Source: Agarivorans gilvus (GTDB lineage: Bacteria > Pseudomonadota > Gammaproteobacteria > Enterobacterales > Celerinatantimonadaceae). From it: DNA of 64,000 nt. Location of the stretch: positions 1,884,501 through 1,948,500 of the forward strand of contig NZ_CP013021.1 of NCBI RefSeq assembly GCF_001420915.1. The letters run 5' to 3'. The position numbers were made by a program, and so were the translations under genes. The notes beneath the pieces were generated by a model. It saw only the letters and a program-made list of their open reading frames with translations. It was not told the DNA's origin and searched no databases. This document shows, piece after piece, positions 1-8,753 of the stretch; the first letter of the stretch is position 1; each line of letters opens with the position of its first letter.

Positions 1-705
1 TAGCTCAGAGCTATCTTCTGCAGGCCCAGAAATAATCAGTGGGGTACGCGCTTCATCGATTAAGATCGAATCCACTTCATCGACAATCGCATAATTCAGT
101 GGGCGCTGAACCCGCTGCTCAGGGGCGAAGGCCATGTTATCGCGCAGATAGTCGAAACCAAACTCGTTGTTCGTACCGTAGGTAATATCTGCAGCATAAG
201 CGGCCTTCTTAGCTTCATGGTCCATGCCTGCGATATTAACCGCTACGCTTAGGCCCAAATATTCAAATAAGGGACGATTCCAATCTGCGTCACGCTGGGC
301 CAAATAATCATTCACGGTAATAACGTGTACACCCTTACCGGTCACACCGTTAAGGTAAGCGGGCAAAGTGGCGGTAAGGGTTTTACCTTCACCGGTGCGC
401 ATTTCGGCAATTTTGTTGTCGTTAAGCACCATGCCGCCAATCATCTGCACGTCGAAGTGACGCATTTCAAAGACGCGCTTAGAGGCTTCACGAACCACGG
501 CAAAAGCTTCCGGAAGAATTTGCTCTAAGCTTTCGCCCTGCTCTAGACGCTGTCTGAACTCACCGGCCTTCGCCTTTATTTGCTCGGCAGATAACTTTTC
601 GTATTCTGGCTCTAAAGCGTTAATAGCATTAACTATTTTACGCATCTTTTTGATGGTACGGTCATTTCGGGTACCAACGATTTTTGTTACTAATTTACTA
701 ATCAT
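1..705 (-). CDS. secA: Protein translocase subunit SecA, N-terminal part (cut by window edge)
   Basis: SecA is the ATPase motor that pushes preproteins through SecYEG in the inner membrane. The frame is open from an ATG at 703-705 to the window edge and gives 235 residues starting MISKLVTKIVGTRNDR. The Walker A motif GEGKT lies at about residues 105-109 and the DEVD Walker B motif at about 209-212, both where SecA has them. The remaining two thirds lie outside the window. It follows the M23 peptidase gene by 35 bases and is probably cotranscribed with it. No secM-like arrest gene is present upstream. Confidence 0.97.
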   Translation of the reverse strand, partial: MISKLVTKIVGTRNDRTIKKMRKIVNAINALEPEYEKLSAEQIKAKAGEFRQRLEQGESLEQILPEAFAVVREASKRVFEMRHFDVQMIGGMVLNDNKIAEMRTGEGKTLTATLPAYLNGVTGKGVHVITVNDYLAQRDADWNRPLFEYLGLSVAVNIAGMDHEAKKAAYAADITYGTNNEFGFDYLRDNMAFAPEQRVQRPLNYAIVDEVDSILIDEARTPLIISGPAEDSSEL

Positions 706-740
706 GAAACACTACTTTTGCTAAGACGAAATCCAATTTT

Positions 741-1661
741 CTAGGCATTGGTTTTGCGGTAAATAAACTGGCTGGGGTTCAACTGACGACCATGCTTAAG
801 CACTTCAAAGTGCACATGAGAACCTGTAGAGCGGCCAGTGCTGCCCATTAAGGCTATTTCATCCCCTTTATTTACCACATCACCTTCTTTTACTAATACT
901 GCTTTAGCATGCGCGTAACGCGTTACCATTCCGTTACCATGTTCAACTTCAACTAAGTTGCCGTAACCCAAACGCTCGCCAGCCCACACAACCACTCCAG
1001 CCCCTACTGAACGGATCGGGGTGCCTTCTTTACCGGCAATATCTACCCCTTTGTGACGCGCCTTACGTTTAGTAAAGGGATCAACCCGAGTACCAAACGG
1101 CGACGAAATCCAAACTCCTGGACCTCGAGCTGGCCAACCAGAAATATAACTGCTAGTAGCTAGATGGTGACTTTGTTGCCAAGATTCAAGCAAGGAGAGG
1201 GATTTTTTATGTAAACCGAGCTGTTGCTCTAATTCATTTAAATCAAAAAATAAATTTTCGGGCTGCGAACTACCAGCAAACTCAAGCATAGGTCCGCCCA
1301 TTGGAGGGCTGTTGGAGAAATCAAACTCTGCGGCCAACTCGTTATCTTCCACTAAACGAGCGCCTAAAGCATTTAAGCGAGTCATTTCCGCCTGCATCTG
1401 GCCAACTTTACTCGCCAACTGGGAGTAACGCTGACGCAATTGCGTCTCAAACTGCTGCAACTTAGGCTCTGCTCGTAGCTGGTCGAGCTGAGCCAGCAAC
1501 TGAACCTGCTTGGTCGCTAAATTTTGGTATTGCTGAACACCCCATAAAGCGACACTGCATAAAAACGCCACCAACAAGAAAGCAAACCATGCCAGCCTAA
1601 GCGGATTTAATCGAATAGTTCTTGTCTCGCCTTTATGCGCGTATACTAAACTTAATCTCAT
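741..1661 (-). CDS. Membrane-anchored M23 (LytM-type) murein metallopeptidase
   Basis: This is a probable cell wall endopeptidase of 306 residues. A single membrane segment lies at about 22-43, a Gln/Leu-rich coiled-coil region at about 45-110, and a C-terminal LytM domain at about 185-300. The zinc and catalytic set looks intact: H203 and D207 (HKGVD), H251 (RYAH) and H282-x-H284 (HVHFEV), so it is probably an active enzyme rather than a degenerate EnvC/NlpD-type activator. It sits directly upstream of secA, where E. coli has secM. Related genes occupy this place in other marine gammaproteobacteria. Its cleavage specificity and precise role (division or elongation) cannot be read from the sequence. 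Confidence 0.85.
   Translation of the reverse strand: MRLSLVYAHKGETRTIRLNPLRLAWFAFLLVAFLCSVALWGVQQYQNLATKQVQLLAQLDQLRAEPKLQQFETQLRQRYSQLASKVGQMQAEMTRLNALGARLVEDNELAAEFDFSNSPPMGGPMLEFAGSSQPENLFFDLNELEQQLGLHKKSLSLLESWQQSHHLATSSYISGWPARGPGVWISSPFGTRVDPFTKRKARHKGVDIAGKEGTPIRSVGAGVVVWAGERLGYGNLVEVEHGNGMVTRYAHAKAVLVKEGDVVNKGDEIALMGSTGRSTGSHVHFEVLKHGRQLNPSQFIYRKTNA
1622..1650 (+). promoter_or_regulatory. Candidate dciA promoter inside the start of the M23 gene
   Basis: A good sigma70 -10 hexamer TATACT is at 1642-1647, about 31 bases before the dciA ATG. The -35 is weak (TTCTTG at 1619-1624, 17-base spacing). Only 17 bases separate the two divergent start codons, so this promoter must lie within the first codons of the opposite gene. 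Confidence 0.4.
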
Positions 1662-1678
1662 ACCTAACTAATAAACTT

Positions 1679-2134
1679 ATGTCCAAACGACAACATCAAC
1701 CGCTTCCCATTGAGCGCATCTTTCACCAAAAGCAATTTGCCCAAATTGAGCAACCGCTGCAACAACGAGCTCGCCTACAGCAATTATCGAGTGAGGTGCT
1801 GACACGCTATAAACTACAGCAATGCCGTATCGTTAATATGCGTCAGGGAGTCGCCATTATCGAAGCACCTAGTTCTGCATGGTTAACTCGGCTAAAACAG
1901 TTTCGTTTTGAATTGCTTAGCGAGCTACGTAAAGCCTTACCAGGTGTTGTCAGTTTGGAACTAAAAATAAATCCCGAATTGAAGAACATTAAACCAGAAG
2001 CTGAACAAAAAAGCACTGGAAAACGCCAGCTAAGCCCTCAAGCAGCTAAACATATCACAGAATTGGCACAACACGTACCGGATGAACTAAGAGAGAAGCT
2101 AGAGAAATTAGCGGCGCTGAGCGGAGAGAGTTAG
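1679..2134 (+). CDS. dciA: DciA-family replicative helicase loader (DUF721)
   Basis: DciA loads the DnaB helicase in most bacteria that lack the phage-derived DnaC/DnaI loaders. The ATG at 1679 gives 151 residues, close to the size of the Vibrio cholerae protein. The first 100 or so residues match the compact KH-like DUF721 domain (motifs LPIERIF, VNMRQGVAIIEAPSSAW). The tail is charged and low in complexity, fitting the disordered C-terminus known in this family. A longer in-frame start at 1622 would overlap the divergent M23 gene and is less likely. The gene runs against both neighbours and converges on lpxC. Its presence suggests the organism does not use DnaC (inference). Confidence 0.85.
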   Translation: MSKRQHQPLPIERIFHQKQFAQIEQPLQQRARLQQLSSEVLTRYKLQQCRIVNMRQGVAIIEAPSSAWLTRLKQFRFELLSELRKALPGVVSLELKINPELKNIKPEAEQKSTGKRQLSPQAAKHITELAQHVPDELREKLEKLAALSGES

Positions 2135-2157
2135 CCAGCGCCGACCAATTTGAGGTA

Positions 2158-3075
2158 TTAGAAACTAAAAACAGTTTGCTGATAGGCAGCAGGTGCTTCG
2201 GACTTGTCTTCAAAGGTGACAATTTCCCAAGCATGTTGTTGTTCTAATAAAGCTCGAACTAAATTGTTATTTAATGCATGTCCCGATTTATGGGCACGTA
2301 AATGACCTAGTATAGGCAAACCTGCCATATATAAATCACCCACTGCATCTAACAGCTTGTGCTTAACAAATTCATCTTCATAACGAAGGCCATCTTCGTT
2401 AAGAATGCGATATTCATCTAACACTACGGCATTTTCTAAACTACCGCCAAGGGCTAAGTTCTTCGATTGAAGATACTCAATGTCACGCATAAAACCAAAG
2501 GTTCTAGCACGACTAATATCTTTTACAAAACTATCCGCAGAGAAGTTCATTGAAATCTGCTGATTACGCCCTTCCATCGCTGGGTGATCAAAATCAATAG
2601 AAAAATCAATGGTGAAGCCGTCATTGCTTGGCAATAATTCGGCCCACTTATCTTCGTGTTCAACACGGATAGCTTGCTTAATACGAATAAACTTCTTCGC
2701 CGCAGCTTGTTCTTCAATGCCTGCCGACTGTAATAAAAATACAAACGGGCTTGAGCTGCCATCCATCACCGGCAGTTCTGGGGCATCAACATCAATAATT
2801 AAGTTATCCAAGCCTAACGCAGCAATCGCAGCCATCAAATGCTCAACCGTAGAAATACGGTTACCAGCATCATCAATTAAACAGGTACATAACATAGTGT
2901 CACGTACCAATTCTGCTTTTGCAGGGATCGTTACAACCGGATCGAGATCGGTACGATTGAACAGGATACCTGTATTTGCAGGCGCTGGACGCAAGACCAT
3001 AGTGACCTTATGTCCTGAGTGCAAACCGATCCCTGTCGCTTGTACTGACTTTTCAAGAGTCCGTTGTTTAAGCAT
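2158..3075 (-). CDS. lpxC: UDP-3-O-acyl-N-acetylglucosamine deacetylase LpxC
   Basis: LpxC catalyses the committed step of lipid A synthesis in the cytosol. The protein is 305 residues, as in E. coli, and starts MLKQRTLEKSVQATGIGLHSG. The zinc ligands are visible: H79 in VEHLMAA, and H239 and D243 in KHKLLDAVGD. The catalytic HKSGHALNN motif follows near residue 265. It is the last gene after ftsZ in the usual dcw order, separated by 108 bases that probably hold its own promoter. In E. coli its level is set by FtsH proteolysis through the C-terminal tail. Here the tail ends AYQQTVFSF, a hydrophobic end of the same kind. Confidence 0.97.
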   Translation of the reverse strand: MLKQRTLEKSVQATGIGLHSGHKVTMVLRPAPANTGILFNRTDLDPVVTIPAKAELVRDTMLCTCLIDDAGNRISTVEHLMAAIAALGLDNLIIDVDAPELPVMDGSSSPFVFLLQSAGIEEQAAAKKFIRIKQAIRVEHEDKWAELLPSNDGFTIDFSIDFDHPAMEGRNQQISMNFSADSFVKDISRARTFGFMRDIEYLQSKNLALGGSLENAVVLDEYRILNEDGLRYEDEFVKHKLLDAVGDLYMAGLPILGHLRAHKSGHALNNNLVRALLEQQHAWEIVTFEDKSEAPAAYQQTVFSF

Positions 3076-3183
3076 AAATTTTCCTCTGCTTCTACGACCA
3101 ATAAACTAGATGGTCCGACATCTTAACACAAGTTTGAATCTGATCACAAACATATGTCTAAAACTTGACCATTTAATAACAGA

Positions 3184-4332
3184 TTAATCTGCTTGGCGAC
3201 GCAAGAATGCTGGAATGTCTAAATAGTCACCATCACTTGAGCTAGTGCGCGGCTCAGCGTTTACCACCGCAGCTTTTTCTTCGGCAACAGGAGCTGAATC
3301 CATAGTCATTGAGTGTGAAACAGGCTCAGCATTTACTGCTTGTTGCGTCTTAACTATTGAAATATCTGGGCGACGTTCGGCACCAATACCTGTGGCAACC
3401 ACAGTGACTCGCAATTCATCGCTCATTTCTGGGTCGATAACCGCACCCACCACAACCGTGGCATTCTCAGAAGCAAAGCCTTTAACCGCATTACCCACGG
3501 TTTCAAACTCTTCAATGCTCATATCAAAGCCAGCAGTAATGTTTACCAAAATACCACGTGCACCAGCTAGGTCGACATCTTCTAATAAGGGGCTAGAAAT
3601 CGCCAACTCGGCGGCTTCTTCAGCACGGTCTTCACCAGAGGCAATACCGGTACCCATCATGGCGGTACCCATTTCACGCATTACCGTACGAACGTCGGCG
3701 AAATCCACGTTGATTAAACCAGGACGAGTAATTAACTCGGCAATCCCCTGTACTGCACCTAGCAATACGTTGTTAGCCGCTTTAAAGGCATCCAACAAAG
3801 AGACACCGCGACCTAATACTTTTAACAACTTGTCGTTAGGAATGGTGATTAATGAATCGACATTTTTACTCAGTTGCTCAATCCCTTGTTGGGCATAGCT
3901 ACTGCGCTTTTTACCTTCGAAACCAAAAGGTTTGGTCACCACTGCTACGGTAAGAATACCCAGCTCTTTAGCTACTTCGGCTACCACTGGCGCTGCACCA
4001 GTACCGGTACCACCACCCATGCCGGCAGCAATAAATACCATATCGGCGCCCTGCAATTGGCTCATGATGGCATCACGATCTTCCATCGCCGCTTCGCGAC
4101 CCACCTCTGGGTTAGCACCAGCACCTAAACCCTTGGTGATGGCCCCACCAATTTGTAAGGTATTGTCTGCACCAGAGTTACGTAAGGCTTGGGCATCGGT
4201 ATTGATGGTGATGAATTCAACACCCTCAATTGACTGAGCCACCATGTGTTCAACAGCATTACCGCCGCCGCCACCAACGCCAACAACTTTAATTACCGCT
4301 TCATCGGTATGACTATCCATAATCTCAAACAT
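3184..4332 (-). CDS. ftsZ: Cell division protein FtsZ
   Basis: FtsZ is the tubulin-like GTPase that forms the division ring. The 382-residue protein carries the tubulin signature GGGTGTG at 106-112, the T7-loop region (NVDFADVRTVM) and the conserved C-terminal peptide YLDIPAFLRRQAD that binds FtsA and ZipA. The variable linker (about residues 318-368) is Ala/Val/Glu-rich. The start MFEIMDSHTDEAVIKV matches the family. It follows ftsA by 38 bases. In relatives ftsZ transcription comes from several promoters inside ftsQ and ftsA, and I cannot place these here by eye. Confidence 0.98.
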   Translation of the reverse strand: MFEIMDSHTDEAVIKVVGVGGGGGNAVEHMVAQSIEGVEFITINTDAQALRNSGADNTLQIGGAITKGLGAGANPEVGREAAMEDRDAIMSQLQGADMVFIAAGMGGGTGTGAAPVVAEVAKELGILTVAVVTKPFGFEGKKRSSYAQQGIEQLSKNVDSLITIPNDKLLKVLGRGVSLLDAFKAANNVLLGAVQGIAELITRPGLINVDFADVRTVMREMGTAMMGTGIASGEDRAEEAAELAISSPLLEDVDLAGARGILVNITAGFDMSIEEFETVGNAVKGFASENATVVVGAVIDPEMSDELRVTVVATGIGAERRPDISIVKTQQAVNAEPVSHSMTMDSAPVAEEKAAVVNAEPRTSSSDGDYLDIPAFLRRQAD

Positions 4333-4370
4333 AGTTCTCTCTCCGCTTGATTTTCGCTACTTAGCAAAAA

Positions 4371-5626
4371 CTAAAATTCACCTTTAAACCAGCTATGCAA
4401 ACGCTTAGCAATGTTGCTCACCCCACTGATGTTTTTCACTTCAATCGGTTTTTCGCTCTGGTTTTCCATGCCGTAATGCAACAACCCCACTGCTGTTGAG
4501 TAAGTTGGTGCCTGTACGTATTCAGTCAGGCCGGCAACTTTGTTGGCTGAGCCAACCCGTACCTGACACTGCAAAATGTTTTCGGCGCATTCCACTACAC
4601 CTTCTATCTGTGCTGCTCCACCGGTAAGCACCACACCTGCTCCTAGTTGCAACTTACAACCTTGAGTCTGTAAATCATCTGCCAACTCATCTAGCTTGGC
4701 TTTAATCATGCCAAATAACTCGCTGTAGCGAGGCTCAATCACCTCTGCCAAAGTTTGGCGTTGTAAGCTACGCGAAGGCCTGCCACCCACACTGGGTACT
4801 TCAATGGTATCATCACGCCCCACCATGCTGCCCAAGGCGCAACCGTAACGCACCTTTACCGCTTCTGCATCGTTGAGCGGAGTCCCAAATACCGTAGCAA
4901 TATCGCGAGTCACCGAATTACCAGCAAAAGGGATCACCGAGGTATGACGCAAAGCGCCACTGGTATACACCGCAATATCCATGGTGCCTGAACCAATGTC
5001 GACCACGCAAACACCCAGCTCTTTTTCATCTTCAGTTAATACCGCGTAGCTAGAAGCCAAAGCAGAAAAAATTAACTGATCCACTTTTAAATCGCAGCGC
5101 TCAACACACTTAACGATGTTCTTCACCATGTCATTGTGACAGGCAATTAAGTGGACTTTGGCTTCCATTCTCACCCCGACAAACCAATCGGGTTTTTAAT
5201 CCCCTCTTGGAAATCGATGGCAAATTCCTGCGGCAATACGTGCAAGATACGGTGCTCGTCGGGCAGTTTAATTGACTTAGCAGTATGAATAGCATTATCT
5301 ACATCATCCTGAGTCACTTCCTCATCACTAATTGGCACCATGCCTTTTTCGTTTAAGCAACGAATATGGCGACCCGACACCCCAAGGTAAACAGAGCTAA
5401 TCTTACAATCGGCCATCAACTCAGCTTCTTGCAGGGCGCGCTGCACGGTCTTCACTACCGAGTCGAGATCGTTTACGCCGCCTTTATCCATACCCTTGGC
5501 CGGATGACTACCCACACCGATGATACTCATCTCATTACCCGGCAATACTTCACCGATTAACGCGGTAATTTTGGCGCTGCCGATGTCTAGGCCAACGATT
5601 AGCTTTCTATCCGTTACTTTGGTCAT
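4371..5626 (-). CDS. ftsA: Cell division protein FtsA, interrupted by one-base frameshift
   Basis: FtsA is the actin-like protein that tethers FtsZ to the membrane. Two adjacent frames together give the complete protein: residues 1-151 (start MTKVTDRKLIVGLDIGSAK, stop at 5171-5173) and a second frame from about 5174 to 4371, ending in the amphipathic membrane-targeting helix IAKRLHSWFKGEF. At the junction the + strand has CCCC at 5174-5177. One more C restores GLSGVRMEAKVHL, exactly as in E. coli, and a total of about 418 residues (E. coli 420). FtsA is essential in close relatives, so the break is most likely a sequencing error. The start overlaps the ftsQ end by 20 bases. Confidence 0.93.
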
Positions 5627-6371
5627 TACTTACCAAACCTTCCCGTTTCTTCCATCCCACTGCAAAACCAGTGTCATAGCGTAAATCTACATATTCCACG
5701 TTATCCGCTTGAAGCTGCGGATAAACCGATACAAAACGCTCAATTCGATTGAGCTTATCTTCCTTACCCAACTTGAGTAAGATGCCGCCGGTTAATTCCA
5801 CTTGCCAAGCATGCCGCTCATTCAAGGCCAAGCTACTAATGCTTAACTGGCGACCTTGTAATACTCGCTGCAGCTGACGAAAAGTAGTGAGCACTCGCTC
5901 CGCTTGTTCGTCTGGTCCAGCTAACGAAGCCAACTCAACACTGATGCGTTGCTGCGGCGCTTCAAATATTTCACCTTGCTGATTAAGCAAGGCTGCATTG
6001 TTCCAGCGTGCCACTACTTGTTGCTCTTGCAAGGCAATCGATAGCTTATCAGGCCATTGCTTACGCACCGTGACCTGTTTCACCCAAGGCAAGCGCTCTA
6101 ATTGCTGCTTTACCTCAGACACTTCCAAACTAAAAAAATTACCCGCCTCGGGCAGTGCCGCCAAACTTTGTTGTAACTCTTCATCTAGCACATAGTCGCG
6201 CTTACCCGATACCAACAAACGCTGCATCGGGCTCAAGTGCTTATCACTAACACTGCGATAAACCGAGTTAACCGCATAGGCCAAACTAAACAACACAACA
6301 ACAAAAAAAACCACTCCGGCCCAGTAGCCAAGGCGTTGTTTTTGTTGTTCATTTAGCTGCCATTGCATCAT
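5607..6371 (-). CDS. ftsQ: Cell division protein FtsQ
   Basis: FtsQ is the bitopic inner membrane protein that links FtsB/FtsL to the early divisome. It has a short cytoplasmic N-terminus, one membrane segment at about 17-36, a POTRA domain from about 60 (FFSLEVSEVKQQLERLPWVKQ) and a beta domain ending VEYVDLRYDTGFAVGWK. Its 254 residues compare with 276 in E. coli. It starts directly after ddl (one-base spacing) and its end overlaps ftsA, so translation is probably coupled. Confidence 0.95.
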   Translation of the reverse strand: MMQWQLNEQQKQRLGYWAGVVFFVVVLFSLAYAVNSVYRSVSDKHLSPMQRLLVSGKRDYVLDEELQQSLAALPEAGNFFSLEVSEVKQQLERLPWVKQVTVRKQWPDKLSIALQEQQVVARWNNAALLNQQGEIFEAPQQRISVELASLAGPDEQAERVLTTFRQLQRVLQGRQLSISSLALNERHAWQVELTGGILLKLGKEDKLNRIERFVSVYPQLQADNVEYVDLRYDTGFAVGWKKREGLVSNDQSNG

Positions 6372-7295
6372 TTAGTGCGCCAAATCCAATATGCTCACAA
6401 CCAATTGGTCGAAGCTTAATCCATGCTGTTTGGCTGCCATTGGCACCAAACTCTTTTCAGTCATCCCCGGCGAAGTGTTCACTTCCAAGAGATACCAGTT
6501 GCCCTGCGCATCGGCCATAAAATCAACCCGTCCCCAGCCTTCACAGTCCACCGCTTTAAAGGCTTGCATGGCAATTTCGGCCAACTCTTGCTCTTGTTGT
6601 TCGCTCAGTCCACTAGGGCAAAAATACTCGGTAGAATTACTCTGATACTTAGCGTCGTAATCATAAAAAGCATGTGGTGTTTGCATTCTAATTGAAGGCA
6701 AGACTTGATCACCCAGTATCGATACCGTGTACTCCGCACCGCTAATCCACTGCTCTACCAATACTCGCGAGTCATAAGCAAAAGCATCGTTAATCGCTTG
6801 CTCAAGCTGCTTCGCTGTACTTGCCTTAGCCATTCCAATACTGGAGCCTTCTAGCGCCGGTTTTACAATCACGTCCCCGCCCAGTTGCTGCAACATAGCC
6901 TCAGCCTGCTCGGCTTGGTAAGTTTGTTTTTCAACAATCGCGTAAGCCGCAGTGGGCAAGCCCAGGTTTTGCCAAATCTGTTTACAGCGGATCTTATCCA
7001 TCGCCAAAGCAGAACCCAAGACCCGACTGCCGGTATAAGGCAAATTCAAATACTCTAAAGCCCCTTGTAAAGTGCCGTCTTCTCCACCACGCCCATGTAA
7101 GGCAATAAACACATGGCTGTATTTTTTTTGTTTCAGCAAGCTCAAATCGACATCACGTGTATCTATACCCTCGGCATTGATGCCCGCGCGCAACAAACCA
7201 GCCAGCACCGCTTTGCCTGATCTTAAAGACACTTCACGCTCGGCTGAATCACCGCCATACAACACGGCTACTCGCTTCATTCGTACACTCGCCAT
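6372..7295 (-). CDS. ddl: D-alanine--D-alanine ligase
   Basis: Ddl joins two D-alanines with ATP to supply the dipeptide that MurF adds to the peptidoglycan precursor. The 307-residue ATP-grasp protein starts MASVRMKRVAVLYGGDSAEREVSL. An internal ATG at residue 6 is an alternative start closer to the family norm. Motifs HGRGGEDGTLQG, VKPALEGSSIGM and the C-terminal LLEVNTSPGMTEKSL (metal and substrate binding) are intact. Its first base overlaps the murC stop, continuing the tightly packed dcw operon. Confidence 0.96.
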   Translation of the reverse strand: MASVRMKRVAVLYGGDSAEREVSLRSGKAVLAGLLRAGINAEGIDTRDVDLSLLKQKKYSHVFIALHGRGGEDGTLQGALEYLNLPYTGSRVLGSALAMDKIRCKQIWQNLGLPTAAYAIVEKQTYQAEQAEAMLQQLGGDVIVKPALEGSSIGMAKASTAKQLEQAINDAFAYDSRVLVEQWISGAEYTVSILGDQVLPSIRMQTPHAFYDYDAKYQSNSTEYFCPSGLSEQQEQELAEIAMQAFKAVDCEGWGRVDFMADAQGNWYLLEVNTSPGMTEKSLVPMAAKQHGLSFDQLVVSILDLAH

Positions 7296-8749
7296 TAACT
7301 ATTACTACCTTTCAACTTACTAATATTGAGCTGCAACTCGCCCAATTGACGGGCCAATACGCCAATATTTCCCGCGCCCTGGGTCAGCAGCACGTCGCCA
7401 TCTTGCAATACATCAGCAAGCAAAGCATTCAACTCATCGGGTTGTTTTACATAAATCGGCTCTAAACCGCGCTGCCGTAAGCTACGACACAAGGCGCGAC
7501 TATCGGCACCAGCAATCACGTCTTCACCGGCCGAGTACACCTCTAGCAGCAACAAACTGTCTACCTGCGCCAATACATCCACAAAATCTTCGTAGAGATC
7601 GCGGGTACGTGAATAACGGTGAGGCTGAAATGCCATTACTAGGCGGCGTTCAGGCCAAGCCGCTCTAGCTGCTTTAAGCGTGGCCTGTACTTCAGTAGGG
7701 TGATGACCGTAATCATCCACCAGCAATACCGAGCCCTTACCAGTGTCAAATTCACCGTATTGCTGAAAACGACGACCGATACCGGCAAAGCGATTCAGCG
7801 CTTCTACAATAGCGCTATCAGCAATACCGTCTTCACTGGCTACCGCTATCGCCGCGGCAGCGTTTAAAGCGTTGTGCTCGCCCGGCATATTCAAACAAAT
7901 ATCTAATTGCTCACAGCCATGACGGTGCACACTAAAGCAGCAGCGATCCCCCTGCTGTACAAAATCTTTAATTTGAACATCGGCGCCCTCAGAAAAACCG
8001 TAGGTGATGATCTGACGTCCAATCTTCGGTAATAAGTCTCTAACCCCGGCATCGTCAATACACATTACCGCAACACCATAAAACGGCAAATTATGCAGAA
8101 AATCGATGAAAGTAGCATGCAGCTGAGCTTCATCGCCACCATAGGTTTCCATGTGATCTGGTTCCACATTAGTGACCACCGCTACCATCGGTTGCAAATG
8201 CAAAAACGAGGCATCGCTTTCGTCGGCCTCAGCAATCAAATAACGACTACTGCCTAGGCGGGCATTGGTGCCAGCGCTGTTAAGTAGACCGCCGATAACA
8301 AAGGTCGGGTCTAACTCAGCTTGACCATAGATGCTGGCAATTAGGCTAGTAGTCGTGGTTTTACCATGAGTCCCTGCTACCGCTACGCCATGGCGATAAC
8401 GCATTAATTCGGCCAACATTTCAGCGCGGCGAACCACTGGAATACGCGCAGCGCGCGCCGCTTCAACCTCTGGGTTATCTTCTTTAATAGCCGTTGATAC
8501 CACTACCACATGAGCGCCCGCTATGTTGCTTGGCTGATGCCCCAAAAACACTTCTGCCCCTACCGCTTGTAAACGCTCTGTCATCGGACTATAGGCCTGA
8601 TCCGAGCCAGAAATCTGATAGCCTTCATTAGCTAATACTTCAGCAATGCCGCCCATGCCTGCCCCGCCAATGCCAACAAAGTGAATACGTTTCACCTTGC
8701 GCATTTCAGGGATCATGGTACGTAATTTAGCTAACTCAACTTTACTCAT
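7295..8749 (-). CDS. murC: UDP-N-acetylmuramate--L-alanine ligase MurC
   Basis: MurC adds L-Ala to UDP-MurNAc, the first amino acid of the stem peptide. The protein is 484 residues. The N-terminal Rossmann motif HFVGIGGAGMGG is at about 23-34, the ATP loop AGTHGKTTTTS at about 122-132, and the DYGHHPTE and HRYSRT motifs lie in the C-terminal Mur ligase domain. It starts four bases after murG ends and abuts ddl. All catalytic motifs seen in Mur ligases are present. Confidence 0.97.
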   Translation of the reverse strand: MSKVELAKLRTMIPEMRKVKRIHFVGIGGAGMGGIAEVLANEGYQISGSDQAYSPMTERLQAVGAEVFLGHQPSNIAGAHVVVVSTAIKEDNPEVEAARAARIPVVRRAEMLAELMRYRHGVAVAGTHGKTTTTSLIASIYGQAELDPTFVIGGLLNSAGTNARLGSSRYLIAEADESDASFLHLQPMVAVVTNVEPDHMETYGGDEAQLHATFIDFLHNLPFYGVAVMCIDDAGVRDLLPKIGRQIITYGFSEGADVQIKDFVQQGDRCCFSVHRHGCEQLDICLNMPGEHNALNAAAAIAVASEDGIADSAIVEALNRFAGIGRRFQQYGEFDTGKGSVLLVDDYGHHPTEVQATLKAARAAWPERRLVMAFQPHRYSRTRDLYEDFVDVLAQVDSLLLLEVYSAGEDVIAGADSRALCRSLRQRGLEPIYVKQPDELNALLADVLQDGDVLLTQGAGNIGVLARQLGELQLNISKLKGSNS

Positions 8750-8753
8750 CTAT

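Noticed and set aside
2113..2142. GGCGCTG/CAGCGCC inverted repeat at the dciA-lpxC junction as terminator
   Set aside because: The loop is 16 bases, the stem is partly in the dciA coding end and no T run follows; support is too weak for a feature.
4371..5174. Second ftsA fragment as a separate gene with start MRMEAKVHL
   Set aside because: It begins in mid-domain and continues the upstream fragment exactly after a one-base correction.
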